From Cereibacter sphaeroides (GTDB lineage Bacteria > Pseudomonadota > Alphaproteobacteria > Rhodobacterales > Rhodobacteraceae): a stretch of DNA of 64,000 nucleotides. The position numbers and the translations under genes were made by a program. The stretch lies in contig QFQS01000001.1 in the NCBI GenBank assembly GCA_003243455.1, forward strand, positions 124,001 through 188,000. Direction: 5' to 3'. The notes below the pieces were generated by a model. It was not told the DNA's origin and did not search any database. It was given only the letters and a program-made list of their open reading frames with translations. Of this stretch, positions 52,245 to 61,240 are shown one piece after another (position 1 is the stretch's first letter; every line of letters begins with the position of its first letter).

Positions 52245-53477
52245 ATGCGCGACGATATTGGCATGGGCGTGATGCGCAGGCGGGTGTTCTACATCCCCGG
52301 CTATGATCCCTTTCCGCCCCGAAGATACCGGGAGCTGTATCGCAGCGAGGGGACGGCGCAGGCTGCCATTTCCGGCTACAGGATTGACGTTTCGCGGCCC
52401 CTGGGCGCAGGCCCGCATGAATGGGAGGTGACGGCGCGCATTGGTGCCTCTGATGTCACTTCTCGTTTCGAGGTTCTGGTCTGGGCCGATCTGGTGCGCG
52501 GTTCCATGGCGCAAGGAATTCCGGCGACCTATTGGCAGCTTTTGCGCACGGCGTTGATATATCTCTCGTCTGGCGCGCTGTTCCGGCTGACCTATCTGCG
52601 GAAAGGTCCGGTGATCGCGGCGCTGTATCCGATCGTGATGCTTCTGGCGCAGGCGCTGGCCGGGCTGTTCGTCGCATTGACCGTCGTTCACATGGTGAAC
52701 GTGCTCGCCGGGCTGGTGGGATTACAGGCGCCATGGATTTTTGGATTCGCGCTGGGGCTGGTTCCGGCGTCCTATCTGCTGCGCTGGTTTCGTCTGCAGG
52801 ACCACCAGTTGTTCGCCTATTACCTGATGCACGACTACGCCTTTACCGCGCTGGGGCAGGGAGCCAACCCACCCGTTCTGGAAGAGCGGATGACCGAGTT
52901 CCGTAAGACGATCAGCGCGGCGCTGATCGGCGATTGGGACGAGGTGCTCGTAGTTGGCCATTCCTCGGGCGCGCATCTGGGTGTTTCGATACTGGCGGAC
53001 CTGTTGCGCGAAGGGTTGCCGCCGGGCGCACCGCCCTTGTCATTTCTGACACTGGGTCAGGTCATTCCCATGGTGTCTTTCCTGCCAAGGGCCTATCGCC
53101 TGCGTGCCGATCTGCACGATCTGGCCGCGCGACCCGAAATCACCTGGGTCGATGTGACAGCCCCCGGCGATGGCTGCGCCTTTGCGCTGTGCGATCCTGT
53201 CGCGGTTACGGGCGTGTCCCCGAAGATGAAGCTGTGGCCTCTGGTGATTTCTGCCGCTTTCACCCGGACGCTCAGCCCCGAGCGTTGGCAGAAGCTGCGC
53301 TGGCGCTTTTTCCGGCTGCATTTCCAGTATCTCTGCGCTTTCGATCGCCCCGGTGATTATGACTATTTTCGCATCACCGCCGGGCCGTTGACACTGGGAG
53401 AACGCTTTGCCGGGCGCCAGCCTTCGAAAAGCCGGATCGACGTGCCCGTGTCGGGCCATGTCAGCCGCAGCGCATGA
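52245..53477 (+). CDS. membrane-associated alpha/beta-hydrolase-like protein
   Basis: 410 residues. Two or three membrane helices near 115-185 (ALYPIVMLLAQALAGLFVALT, IFGFALGLVPASYLL) sit inside a hydrolase-like protein; the nucleophile elbow is GHSSGAHLG and FYIPGYDP at the start resembles a lid strand. The substrate is unknown. Its stop overlaps the P450 gene (ATGA), so the two are coupled and probably act on one lipid-like substrate. Confidence 0.75.
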   Translation: MRDDIGMGVMRRRVFYIPGYDPFPPRRYRELYRSEGTAQAAISGYRIDVSRPLGAGPHEWEVTARIGASDVTSRFEVLVWADLVRGSMAQGIPATYWQLLRTALIYLSSGALFRLTYLRKGPVIAALYPIVMLLAQALAGLFVALTVVHMVNVLAGLVGLQAPWIFGFALGLVPASYLLRWFRLQDHQLFAYYLMHDYAFTALGQGANPPVLEERMTEFRKTISAALIGDWDEVLVVGHSSGAHLGVSILADLLREGLPPGAPPLSFLTLGQVIPMVSFLPRAYRLRADLHDLAARPEITWVDVTAPGDGCAFALCDPVAVTGVSPKMKLWPLVISAAFTRTLSPERWQKLRWRFFRLHFQYLCAFDRPGDYDYFRITAGPLTLGERFAGRQPSKSRIDVPVSGHVSRSA

Positions 53478-54820
53478 TCCCGCCAAAGCCTGCCGCCCGT
53501 CCCGACAAGGTTTCGCTCTGGCGCTATCTCCGACTGTTCCGGGCCGATCTGTTGTCGGCGCAGCCTGCGCGGCTTTATCGGGCGTGGATGGCAGAGTTCC
53601 GCACGCCGTTCTTCCGAAGCTATCTCTGCAATGACCCTGCGCTGGTGCGGTTGGTTCTGACCGAGCGGCCAGCCGATTTTCCCAAGTCCCGCCGGATAAA
53701 AGAAGGGCTGACGCCGCTGCTGGGCAATTCTGTCTTCGTCACCAACGGGCCGGAGTGGGAACGTCAGCGTCGTCTGATTGATCCCGCCTTCGAGGGAGGC
53801 CGGCTGCGCGATATATTTCCGGCGATGCGCGATGCGGCCGAGGCGGCGGTTGCGCGGATGCCCGTCGGACCGGTCGAAGCCGAGGCGCAGATGAGCCATG
53901 CGACCGCCGACATCATCTTTCGCACCCTGTTCTCGATCCCGATTGATCATCAGGTGGCCGCCGAAGTTTTCCGGCTGTTCCGCGATCACCAGCGCGGCCA
54001 GCCGATCCTGAACCTTGCTGCTATCCTGCCCTTTCCGACGTGGGTTCCCCGGCTGCATCGCCGACGAACGGTCGCAACTGCGGCGCAAATCCGAGCCTTG
54101 ATCTCAGGTTTGGTCAGCCAGAGAGCAAAGGCGATTGCCGACGGCAATGCGCCCGACGACCTGGCGACCAAGATCATGACGGCGCGCGATCCACAGACCG
54201 GGCAGGGGTTCACTCCCGCCGAGATGGTCGATCAGGTCGCCATATTCTTCCTGGCAGGGCATGAGACCTCTGCTTCGGCTTTGTCGTGGGCGCTGATGTT
54301 GCTGGCCATGTTCCCCGAGGTGCAAGACCGGGTTGCAGCCGAGGCGGATGCGCTGCCCGAACGGCCCGAGATGGCCGAGCTGTCGCGCCTTCGTTTCACG
54401 CGCGATGTCTTCCGAGAGACACTGCGCCTGTACCCGCCGGTGCCCATGATGGTGCGCGAAACGGTCTTACAGGAACACCTGCGGGGACGAGAGGTCCAGC
54501 CCGGCGCGCAGGTGGTGCTAAGCTCCTGGCACCTGCACCGCCATGAACGGCTGTGGGACAATCCCGACGCCTTCGATCCCGACCGTTGGCAAACCGAAGC
54601 GGGGCGCGCCTCGGCGCATGAGGCCTATATCCCCTTTTCCGCTGGCCCACGTGTCTGCCCCGGTATGGGCTTTGCGACCATTGAGGGGGCGCTGATGCTC
54701 GCGACGCTGGTGCGTGCGTTTCGCTTTGACGCCGGGCCGGGCGCAGCGCCGGTTCCGGTTGCCCATCTAACCGTTCGTGCGCGTGAGGGAATCGCGCTTT
54801 TGGTCAGCAGACGGCGCTGA
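53474..54820 (+). CDS. cytochrome P450
   Basis: 448 residues, soluble. I-helix AGHETSASAL with the Thr, ExxR in ETLRLYPPVP, PERF-like FDPDRW, and the heme loop FSAGPRVCPGMGFA with the axial Cys. The layout (RLYPPVP, HLHRHERLW) resembles CYP4/CYP102-type fatty-acid hydroxylases. No ferredoxin is adjacent. It follows and overlaps the hydrolase-like gene. Confidence 0.93.
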   Translation: MIPPKPAARPDKVSLWRYLRLFRADLLSAQPARLYRAWMAEFRTPFFRSYLCNDPALVRLVLTERPADFPKSRRIKEGLTPLLGNSVFVTNGPEWERQRRLIDPAFEGGRLRDIFPAMRDAAEAAVARMPVGPVEAEAQMSHATADIIFRTLFSIPIDHQVAAEVFRLFRDHQRGQPILNLAAILPFPTWVPRLHRRRTVATAAQIRALISGLVSQRAKAIADGNAPDDLATKIMTARDPQTGQGFTPAEMVDQVAIFFLAGHETSASALSWALMLLAMFPEVQDRVAAEADALPERPEMAELSRLRFTRDVFRETLRLYPPVPMMVRETVLQEHLRGREVQPGAQVVLSSWHLHRHERLWDNPDAFDPDRWQTEAGRASAHEAYIPFSAGPRVCPGMGFATIEGALMLATLVRAFRFDAGPGAAPVPVAHLTVRAREGIALLVSRRR

Positions 54821-54828
54821 ACTCGCGT

Positions 54829-55053
54829 TTAAGGTGATTCGGCGCGGCGGAAATGTCGAAGCACATAAAGCCGAATTGCAGAGGCAAGGCCGATATTTCC
54901 ACGATTTTCGTCGATTTCTGCGGCCAAGCTGTTGATGGGTTTGTTATTTTCCGCTGCAATGCAGCGAAACGCATCCCAGAATTCATCTTCCAGAGAAACG
55001 CTGGTTCGGTGCCCATGCAGCGTCAATGAGTGTTTTGCGGGCCGATTGTTCAC
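54829..55053 (-). CDS. ribbon-helix-helix domain protein (RHH_4)
   Basis: 74 residues. The pattern HGHRTSVSLEDEFWDAFRCIA then NKPINSLAAEID is the RHH_4 family, likely DNA-binding or a small regulator. Its start overlaps the stop of the DUF4169 gene (ATGA). In relatives these two sit beside fumC and sspB. Confidence 0.88.
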   Translation of the reverse strand: MNNRPAKHSLTLHGHRTSVSLEDEFWDAFRCIAAENNKPINSLAAEIDENRGNIGLASAIRLYVLRHFRRAESP

Positions 55054-55229
55054 GGATCAGACCTTTTATGACTATCCAGGTGCTTTTCCAGCGCCTTGGC
55101 GGCGGCGCGATCCCGACTTTTTTCTTCCTTGGTTCGCCCGTGCTTCGCCGCATTTTCTGACGCCTCTGCAGCCCGCTTTTCGCGCATTTTTTGCTTAGAA
55201 AACCGGCGAATATTGAGTATTTCGGCCAT
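55050..55229 (-). CDS. DUF4169 family protein
   Basis: 59 residues, highly charged and helical: AEILNIRRFSKQKMREKRAAEA then NAAKHGRTKEEK (shown in two parts, family signature). Function unknown. ATG 55229 has GGAGGGG five bases before it. It is coupled to the RHH gene by an ATGA overlap. Confidence 0.88.
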   Translation of the reverse strand: MAEILNIRRFSKQKMREKRAAEASENAAKHGRTKEEKSRDRAAAKALEKHLDSHKRSDP

Positions 55230-55386
55230 TTTCCCCTCCGGCAACCGGCGATTGAGACCTTTGCTTTCCCAAAGCGCAAAAGACGTGTAGACATATTCTT
55301 GCCATATCTTCACAGCATAAGTGAATGCGAAGGTAGGCATGGTGAAGTCTGATGTGGCTTGCCAGTGAATTTGGAAAGGGTGACCA

Positions 55387-55920
55387 ATGAAATTGACAGG
55401 AATTCTCGCGGGGATTGCCTTCGCGGTTGCAGCAACCGGAATGTCTCAGGCGGCCACCGTTTCGGTGGATGTCTATGCAAAAGAAAACTCGATCGCGACG
55501 TCGAACCTTGCTGCCGGTGCGGATACCGGCGTGGTTTTGACGGCGGGAACCAAGTTCTCGATTGCTGCGGCGCTTGACGACCTGTGGTCGATCGGCACAA
55601 ACGCTGCCCGCCACATCGGGAACGCTGACGGGGCGCCTTCGACGAACCTCTACACATTCTTTGGCCAGACCTTCAACCACGGTACGCTGGTCGGGCGCAT
55701 CGGTGACGGGCTGTTCTTCAAGGTCGGCACCTCACTGGTAAATCAGATCGCCGATGCTACTGGTACGCTGAAGCTTTACATGTGGGACTATAACACCAAG
55801 GACAACACTGGCTTTATCACCGCCGATATCACTGTTGCTCCGGTTCCGCTGCCCGCCGCTGCCCCGCTGCTGCTGGCTGGTCTGGGCGCCCTGGCGATTG
55901 CCCGCCGCCGCAAGGCCTGA
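55387..55920 (+). CDS. VPLPA-CTERM exported protein
   Basis: 177 residues: a signal peptide (LTGILAGIAFAVAATGMSQA), a beta-rich body with a carbohydrate-binding-like look (DNTGFITADITV), and a C-terminal sorting signal: VPLPAAAPLLLAGLGALAIA, then RRRKA. This PEP-CTERM-type tail is used with exosortase-like enzymes for surface attachment. The gene is divergent from DUF4169 and inserted next to fumC. A GGAAAGGG site precedes the ATG. Confidence 0.88.
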   Translation: MKLTGILAGIAFAVAATGMSQAATVSVDVYAKENSIATSNLAAGADTGVVLTAGTKFSIAAALDDLWSIGTNAARHIGNADGAPSTNLYTFFGQTFNHGTLVGRIGDGLFFKVGTSLVNQIADATGTLKLYMWDYNTKDNTGFITADITVAPVPLPAAAPLLLAGLGALAIARRRKA

Positions 55921-55959
55921 TTGCAGGCCAGATCGGGCTGTATCCCTTCCAAATAGCAC

Positions 55960-55984
55960 AGGCCGCGATATTGGATCGCGGCCT
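55960..55984 (+). terminator. terminator between VPLPA-CTERM gene and fumC
   Basis: AGGCCGCGAT, 5-base loop, ATCGCGGCCT: a perfect 10-bp stem ending in TTTG, 39 bases after the VPLPA-CTERM stop. It may serve both convergent genes. Confidence 0.75.
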
Positions 55985-56004
55985 TTGTCGTTTCCGGAAG
56001 CTGA

Positions 56005-57399
56005 TCAGCCCTTTGGGCCGATCATGTCCTCGGGGCGCACCACCCGGTCGAAGGTCGCGGCATCGACCAGTCCAAGCGCGATAGCTTCTTCCCGCAGGGT
56101 GGTGCCGTTCTTATGCGCGGTCTTGGCGACCTTGGTGGCGTTGTCATAGCCGATGGTCGGTGCAAGGGCCGTTACCAGCATCAGCGACTCTTTCATAAGC
56201 CGGTCGATCCGCGCAGTGTTTGCCTGTATGCCAACCACCATGTTGTCGGTGAAGCTGCCAGCGGCATCGCCCAGCAACTGCATGGATTGCAGGACATTGT
56301 AGGCCATGACGGGGTTGTAGACGTTCAACTCGAAATGGCCCTGGCTGCCGGCAAAACCCACGGCGGCATCGTTGCCCATCACCTGCGCGCAAACCATGGT
56401 CAGCGCCTCGGCCTGCGTGGGGTTGACCTTGCCCGGCATGATCGACGATCCGGGTTCGTTTTCGGGCAGGATTAACTCGCCCAGACCGGAGCGGGGGCCA
56501 GAACCCAGAAGGCGGATATCGTTCGCGATCTTGAACAGGCTGACCGCCACCGTCTTCAGCGCACCAGAGAACATGACCATGGCGTCATGCGCCGCCAGCG
56601 CCTCGAACTTGTTCGGCGCGGTGATAAAGGGCAGGCCCGTGATCTCGGCGATCCTGGACGCAACGCGCCGGTCCCATCCGACCCTTGTGTTCAGCCCGGT
56701 GCCAACGGCAGTGCCGCCTTGCGCCAGTTCATAGATCTCGGGCAGCACCTTGTGGATGCGCAGGATCCCCTGGCTGACCTGATGGGCATAACCCGAGAAT
56801 TCCTGACCCAGGGTCAGGGGCGTCGCATCCTGGGTATGGGTCCGGCCGATCTTGATAATGTCCTTGAACTCGACCGTCTTGTCGACCAGCGCGTCATGCA
56901 GCTTCGCCAGTCCCGGCAGCAGCACGTCGCGCGCCATCATGCCGATGGCAACGTGCATCGCCGTCGGGAAAGTGTCGTTCGAGCTTTGGCCCATGTTCAC
57001 ATGGTCGTTCGGGTGGACCGGCTTTTTCGAGCCCATGACGCCGCCCAGCATCTCGATCGCGCGGTTCGAGATGACCTCGTTCGCGTTCATGTTGCTTTGC
57101 GTGCCCGATCCGGTCTGCCAGACCACCAGCGGGAAGTTGTCGTCGAACCGGCCCTCGATCACTTCCTGCGCCGCAGCGGCGATGGTCTGGCCCAGCTTGG
57201 CATCAATATCGCCCTGGTCGATGTTGACCAGTGCGCAGGCCTTCTTGATGACGCCCATGGCGCGGACAATCGCGATGGGCTGTTTTTCCCAGCCGATCGG
57301 AAAGTTGATGATCGACCGCTGCGTCTGCGCGCCCCAGTACTTGTCGGCGGGAACCTCAAGCGGGCCGAAGCTGTCGGTTTCGGTGCGGGTCGCGGTCAT
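56005..57399 (-). CDS. fumC: class II fumarate hydratase
   Basis: 464-residue iron-free fumarase of the TCA cycle. Conserved: GSGTQSNMNANEVISN, VHPNDHVNMGQSSND, GRTHTQDATPLTLGQEF and the signature GSSIMPGKVNPTQ, with catalytic Ser in the latter. sspB is upstream on the same strand. In relatives fumC is followed on the same strand by DUF4169 and RHH; here a plus-strand gene lies between. Confidence 0.97.
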   Translation of the reverse strand: MTATRTETDSFGPLEVPADKYWGAQTQRSIINFPIGWEKQPIAIVRAMGVIKKACALVNIDQGDIDAKLGQTIAAAAQEVIEGRFDDNFPLVVWQTGSGTQSNMNANEVISNRAIEMLGGVMGSKKPVHPNDHVNMGQSSNDTFPTAMHVAIGMMARDVLLPGLAKLHDALVDKTVEFKDIIKIGRTHTQDATPLTLGQEFSGYAHQVSQGILRIHKVLPEIYELAQGGTAVGTGLNTRVGWDRRVASRIAEITGLPFITAPNKFEALAAHDAMVMFSGALKTVAVSLFKIANDIRLLGSGPRSGLGELILPENEPGSSIMPGKVNPTQAEALTMVCAQVMGNDAAVGFAGSQGHFELNVYNPVMAYNVLQSMQLLGDAAGSFTDNMVVGIQANTARIDRLMKESLMLVTALAPTIGYDNATKVAKTAHKNGTTLREEAIALGLVDAATFDRVVRPEDMIGPKG

Positions 57400-57476
57400 C
57401 GGCGAAGCCTCCTAAACGTGGGATGCAGCCGTCTTATGGCGATGGGATCGGGAAGGCAACCGGCTGGAAACAGGCG

Positions 57477-57935
57477 CTACTTGCGGAATTTGTCCAGGCT
57501 GACGACCTCGGCGGCCTGAGGTGCGGCGGCCTCGGTCGCATCATCCTCGGCCTCATCCTCGTCGTCTTCGCTGTCCTCGTCGGAGTGCGTTTCAAAACGC
57601 AGGCCGAACTCGACGGATGGGTCGACAAAGGTGCGCACCGCGTCAAAGGGGATGACCAGCGGTTCCGGCTGGTTGCCGAAATTCAGCGTGATGGAAAAGC
57701 CTTCGTCGGTCACTTCCAGATTCTCATACCAGTGCTGGATGACCACAGTCATTTCGCCGGGATAGCGTGCGCGCAGCCAGTCGGCGATGGCGACATCCGG
57801 GTGGGTCGTGTCGAAGGTGATGAAGAAATGATGCGCGCCCGGCAGGCCGTTCTGCGACACATCCGTCAGAACATTCTGAATCAGGCCCCGCATGGCACGG
57901 TGCATCAGATTGCCATAGTCGATAGAGCGCGCCAT
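57477..57935 (-). CDS. sspB: SspB family ClpXP adaptor
   Basis: 152 residues: a core beta domain (IDYGNLMHRAMRGLI, HHFFITFDTTHPDV, VIQHWYENLEV, SITLNFGNQPEPLVIPF), then an acidic linker (SDEDSEDDEDE) and a ClpX-contact tail VVSLDKFRK. It delivers ssrA-tagged proteins to ClpXP; the tmRNA gene is only 3 kb away. The ATG at 57935 fits the family start; the longer open frame upstream is not coding. Confidence 0.93.
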   Translation of the reverse strand: MARSIDYGNLMHRAMRGLIQNVLTDVSQNGLPGAHHFFITFDTTHPDVAIADWLRARYPGEMTVVIQHWYENLEVTDEGFSITLNFGNQPEPLVIPFDAVRTFVDPSVEFGLRFETHSDEDSEDDEDEAEDDATEAAAPQAAEVVSLDKFRK

Positions 57936-58018
57936 GCCGTGATCCCTGCGATCCCTTGATGGCAAAGCATAAGGGATTCGAAAGCGAAAGGAAGGGGCGG
58001 GTTGAGCATGAGCCGCCC

Positions 58019-59272
58019 TCACGCGGCGGAAATCGCCCAAGAGGCGAGTGCCGAGATCAGAAGCACGAGTGGCAGCGGCCATTGCCGCCAGATGAGCAAA
58101 AGACCTGCCGCTATGGCAAGCAGGACGGCGACAGGCTGGGCGGAGTCGAGAACCGGAGCGATCACCACAACAGGCCCAATCGAAATGCTTGGGACTTCCG
58201 CGAAAAACACATGCGCGGCAAACCAGATCGTCAGGTTGGCGATCACCCCCACAACGGCGGCGGTGATGGCGGCCAGCGCAGATTGCAGCGCGGGCCGCTG
58301 CGTCAGGTGTTCCAGCCATGGTGCGCCCGCGAAGATGAACAGAAATGATGGCACGAATGTCATCCAGAGCGTCACCACGGCTCCGGCGATCCCCAAAACG
58401 ATCCCGCCTTCGCGGTAAGCTGCAAGGAAACCCACGAACTCGGTCACCAGGATCAGCGGACCTGGCGTGGTCTCGGCCAGCCCCAGCGCGTCGATCATCT
58501 GCCCCGCCGTCAGCCAGCCGAAATCCGCCACCACCGTTTGCGTCATCCATCCCAGGATGGCATAGGCGCCACCAAAGGTCAGAGTGGCCAACTGCGCAAA
58601 GTAAACACCGATGCGGGTCAGAATCCCGTCCTCGACCAACCACAGCGCGATCAGGGGGAGGAGCCATATGGCGGCCCAGACCGCGATGGTTCGCAGCGTC
58701 GCCGATAGCTGCGGGGCGGCGTTGAGATCGCCCTCGATGATCTGGCCGCGACCGCTCAGCCAGCCCCAAAGCGCGGCAATCGCGATCGCCATCGGGAAGG
58801 GTATGGCGAACAGGAACAACGCCAGGAAGGCCAGCGTGGCAATCAAGTAGTCGCTTCGCCCGCGCAACGCCCGGCGCGCCACCCGGATCAGCGCCTGCAG
58901 CACGATACTGGCGACTGCGGCCTTAACGCCAAGCATCAACGCTTGCGCGACCGCCGTCGCGCCAAGCGTGACATAGAGGATCGATAGCGCAAGAACGACC
59001 ATCGCGCCGGGCTGCACAAACAACAGTCCCGCGATCAAGCCACCAAGCGTTCCGCGCCTTTTCCAGCCGGAATAGGTGGCAAGCTGCATCGCCTCCGGCC
59101 CGGGCAAGAGCATGCAGAATGAAAGAGCGCGCAGGTATTCGGGTTCGGTCATCCACCCGCGCCGCTCGACCAGTTCGCGGTGCATCAGGGCGATCTGGGC
59201 GGCCGGTCCGCCGAACGACACGAGGCCGATGCGCAGGAAGATGCGGGCGATCTCACGCAAGCCTGTCGTCAT
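58019..59272 (-). CDS. chrA: chromate efflux transporter
   Basis: 417 residues with two homologous CHR halves. The N-terminal half carries FLRIGLVSFGGPAAQIALM and LLPGPEAMQLATYSGW; the C-terminal half has FGGAYAILG and ETTPGPLILVTEFVGFLAAY. It exports chromate with proton or sulfate coupling. It starts at the stop codon of the chrB-like gene (TGATG overlap), so they are an operon. Confidence 0.94.
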   Translation of the reverse strand: MTTGLREIARIFLRIGLVSFGGPAAQIALMHRELVERRGWMTEPEYLRALSFCMLLPGPEAMQLATYSGWKRRGTLGGLIAGLLFVQPGAMVVLALSILYVTLGATAVAQALMLGVKAAVASIVLQALIRVARRALRGRSDYLIATLAFLALFLFAIPFPMAIAIAALWGWLSGRGQIIEGDLNAAPQLSATLRTIAVWAAIWLLPLIALWLVEDGILTRIGVYFAQLATLTFGGAYAILGWMTQTVVADFGWLTAGQMIDALGLAETTPGPLILVTEFVGFLAAYREGGIVLGIAGAVVTLWMTFVPSFLFIFAGAPWLEHLTQRPALQSALAAITAAVVGVIANLTIWFAAHVFFAEVPSISIGPVVVIAPVLDSAQPVAVLLAIAAGLLLIWRQWPLPLVLLISALASWAISAA

Positions 59273-60075
59273 CAGCGATTACCTGGCCAATCGTGACCTT
59301 CCTCGAAACCGTCACGCGCCCAGCGATAGAGCGCGTCGTAAAGATGAATGCCTGCCTCAAGCTGGTCGAGGTCATTGCGATAAAGTCTTGAAAGACCGAC
59401 AGATATCGCCAGAAGGCCGGCCGCCTGCGGAGCAAGGTCATGCCTGTCGGTGTCTGCCGCCCGCACCAGCGTCGCCAGCCGGTCCATCGCAGGCGTCGAA
59501 AGACCGAATTCGCTCACCATAGTATCGAAGGTGCATTTATCGCCCCGATGCGACCAGAAGACACCTTCGACATCGAAAGGCTCAGCACCGAAGCGATCCG
59601 CAACGGCCTGCACTTCGGGCGGAGATACAAAAAGAAACCGCGCCGAAGGATCAACAAAGCGCCGGATCAGCCAAGGGCAGGCGATGCGATCTATTTTGGG
59701 CCTGTGCCTAGTGACCCAAAGTGAACCGGCAGGGATGATGCCGATTGGAACGCGCGGCATACCTGCTGCCGCCCAGGTTTCGCTGCCGCCTTCAAGAATT
59801 TCGGCCTCCACACCATTCAGGCGCAATAAGGCCGCTGCGCCCTCGGACAGCTTTTTCCCGCTTCGGCAAATGACGATGGCCCGTTTGCCTGACAGGGCTG
59901 GCGCGGCACTTTCAACATCACCATGCGGCATCAGTCGCGCGCCGGGCAACAGGAAGGGGTCCGTCGCGATATCCTCTGGAAGGCGGACGTCCAGCAGGGC
60001 CGGCACATCGGGCATCCCGATCAGGCGCATGAGCCGGTCAGCAGAAATGGAGTTAAAGGCGGGCATGAGCTGCAT
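59272..60075 (-). CDS. chrB: ChrB-like protein with rhodanese domain
   Basis: 267 residues. The N-terminal ~105 residues are a rhodanese domain with a Cys in AIVICRSGKK; the rest matches the ChrB C-terminal domain (WVTRHRPKIDRIACPWLIRRFVD shown up to FVD, GDKCTFDTMVSEFGL, HDLAPQAAGLLAISVGLS). ChrB senses chromate and regulates chrA in other bacteria. The fusion of rhodanese and ChrB_C lacks the usual ChrB N-terminal region, so its role could differ. ATG 60066 is an alternative start. Confidence 0.9.
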   Translation of the reverse strand: MQLMPAFNSISADRLMRLIGMPDVPALLDVRLPEDIATDPFLLPGARLMPHGDVESAAPALSGKRAIVICRSGKKLSEGAAALLRLNGVEAEILEGGSETWAAAGMPRVPIGIIPAGSLWVTRHRPKIDRIACPWLIRRFVDPSARFLFVSPPEVQAVADRFGAEPFDVEGVFWSHRGDKCTFDTMVSEFGLSTPAMDRLATLVRAADTDRHDLAPQAAGLLAISVGLSRLYRNDLDQLEAGIHLYDALYRWARDGFEEGHDWPGNR

Positions 60076-60113
60076 CCTTTGTTAGCAGACAACGGATGCG
60101 ACACTTGGCTGAC

Positions 60114-60144
60114 GCCTCACGGGGTGATCGCGACCCCATGAGGC
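60114..60144. promoter_or_regulatory. dyad upstream of chrBA
   Basis: GCCTCA, C/A mismatch, GGGGT, 7-base centre, ACCCC, TGAGGC: an 11-bp interrupted stem located 39 bases upstream of the chrB start. It could be a chromate-responsive operator or the 3' end of the DUF1194 transcript; no T-run is seen on the minus strand. Confidence 0.4.
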
Positions 60145-60171
60145 GAGTGGTAAGCAAGCGTGAACCACACG

Positions 60172-60822
60172 TCAAGCAGCCGGTTTGCCCAGTTCTCGCA
60201 GCAGCTTTTCGCGGATCGCGCGGGGGTATTCGCCAAGGCCCCGCGCAGTCATCACGAACCCGCCTTTCGTGATCGCCCAGCGGCGATAGAACTGCGTGAT
60301 GGGAGAGGAGGCACCCATATCCTCGATCGCGATGGCGTTGATCTCGATCCCGGCGACTTCGGCCCTCTGGCGCGCGGGGCCAACGGTGAACCCCGCGTTT
60401 TCAGGGCCGTCACCCGAGATGTCGATCACCCGGCGCTTGCAGTCCGCGACGCCGTCGAACTGCGCGGCGGAAAAGTCGATGGCCTGCCCAACGGCTGTAT
60501 CCGAGGCTCGAAAACTGCGGGGCAGGGTGCGGGCATCGGCGGCGAAGCGGTCGATCCGTCGCTGGTTCAGCATCCTTTGCCATGGCAGGACGAGTGCCTG
60601 CGCGCCCACTCCTGACCACTGCACCACAGCCAGCGCGGCCTGCCCGCGCAGAAGGGCATCGCCCACCGCCGGATCGGCCAAAGCATCGGCCAGCCCCTGC
60701 ACCTGCAACGCATATTCGCCAGCATCAATCGAGCCGGAAATGTCGATCGCCAGCAGCAGCGCCGTCTCGCACGCTGCGGCGGGCTGGGGAAGCAATAGGG
60801 CAAATGCAAGGGCGCGCAACAT
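60172..60822 (-). CDS. DUF1194 (VWA-like) secreted protein
   Basis: 216 residues with a signal peptide (LRALAFALLLPQPAAA). The mature part resembles a von Willebrand A domain with the metal site DISGSID near residue 27 and later DISGDG, the family mark of DUF1194. It should be periplasmic. Function unknown. It lies just downstream of the tmRNA gene. Confidence 0.9.
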   Translation of the reverse strand: MLRALAFALLLPQPAAACETALLLAIDISGSIDAGEYALQVQGLADALADPAVGDALLRGQAALAVVQWSGVGAQALVLPWQRMLNQRRIDRFAADARTLPRSFRASDTAVGQAIDFSAAQFDGVADCKRRVIDISGDGPENAGFTVGPARQRAEVAGIEINAIAIEDMGASSPITQFYRRWAITKGGFVMTARGLGEYPRAIREKLLRELGKPAA

Positions 60823-60874
60823 TGCGCGAGCCTGTCAGGTCGCGCCCGGTCTGCCTAGTGATTTCGGGGAAAGT

Positions 60875-61188
60875 GCAGGTTTCTGTTGCCAGGTACCTGC
60901 GAACCCCGCCTTACGCGGCTAAGCGCAAGGGCTTAAGTTTTGGTCTTGCGAACTGCTTACGCAGCCAGCGCGACCGGAGCACGGTTGTCGTTGGCAACTG
61001 TACTTTTGCACCGATAACGGTGGTAGCTCACCGAGCGAAAGCTGGCCCCTTTGGACGTTCGTCGATCCTGTTTCGGCCCCATCCGCCCCCAACGAGGGAG
61101 TAGTCTGGTGGAGCCGCCGGGTACCGCCCCCGGGTCCGATCCGCGTATTACGGGTGCGTTTATCGCCATAGTCGGAATTGCTTCCGAC
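60875..61188 (-). ncRNA. ssrA: tmRNA, two-piece circularly permuted form
   Basis: On the minus strand the acceptor piece comes first and ends in CGGCTCCACCA (CCA at 61108-61106). A short spacer is followed by the coding piece, which begins GGGGCCG at 61080 and can pair with CGGCTCC of the acceptor piece to rebuild the tRNA-like end. The tag frame at 60995-60957 reads ANDNRAPVALAA and stops at TAA, the known type of alphaproteobacterial tag. The 3' end near 60875 is set at the GCAGGT..ACCTGC helix and is approximate. tmRNA rescues stalled ribosomes. Confidence 0.93.
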
Positions 61189-61194
61189 AAGTCA

Positions 61195-61223
61195 GATATA
61201 GGCGGGGATCGCGGGGCAGGCAA
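61195..61223 (-). promoter_or_regulatory. sigma-70-like promoter of tmRNA
   Basis: TTGCCT (61223-61218), 17-base spacer, TATATC (61200-61195) on the minus strand. Transcription would start near 61188, just before the acceptor piece. Confidence 0.6.
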
Positions 61224-61240
61224 TGGCCTGCGCGGGATGA

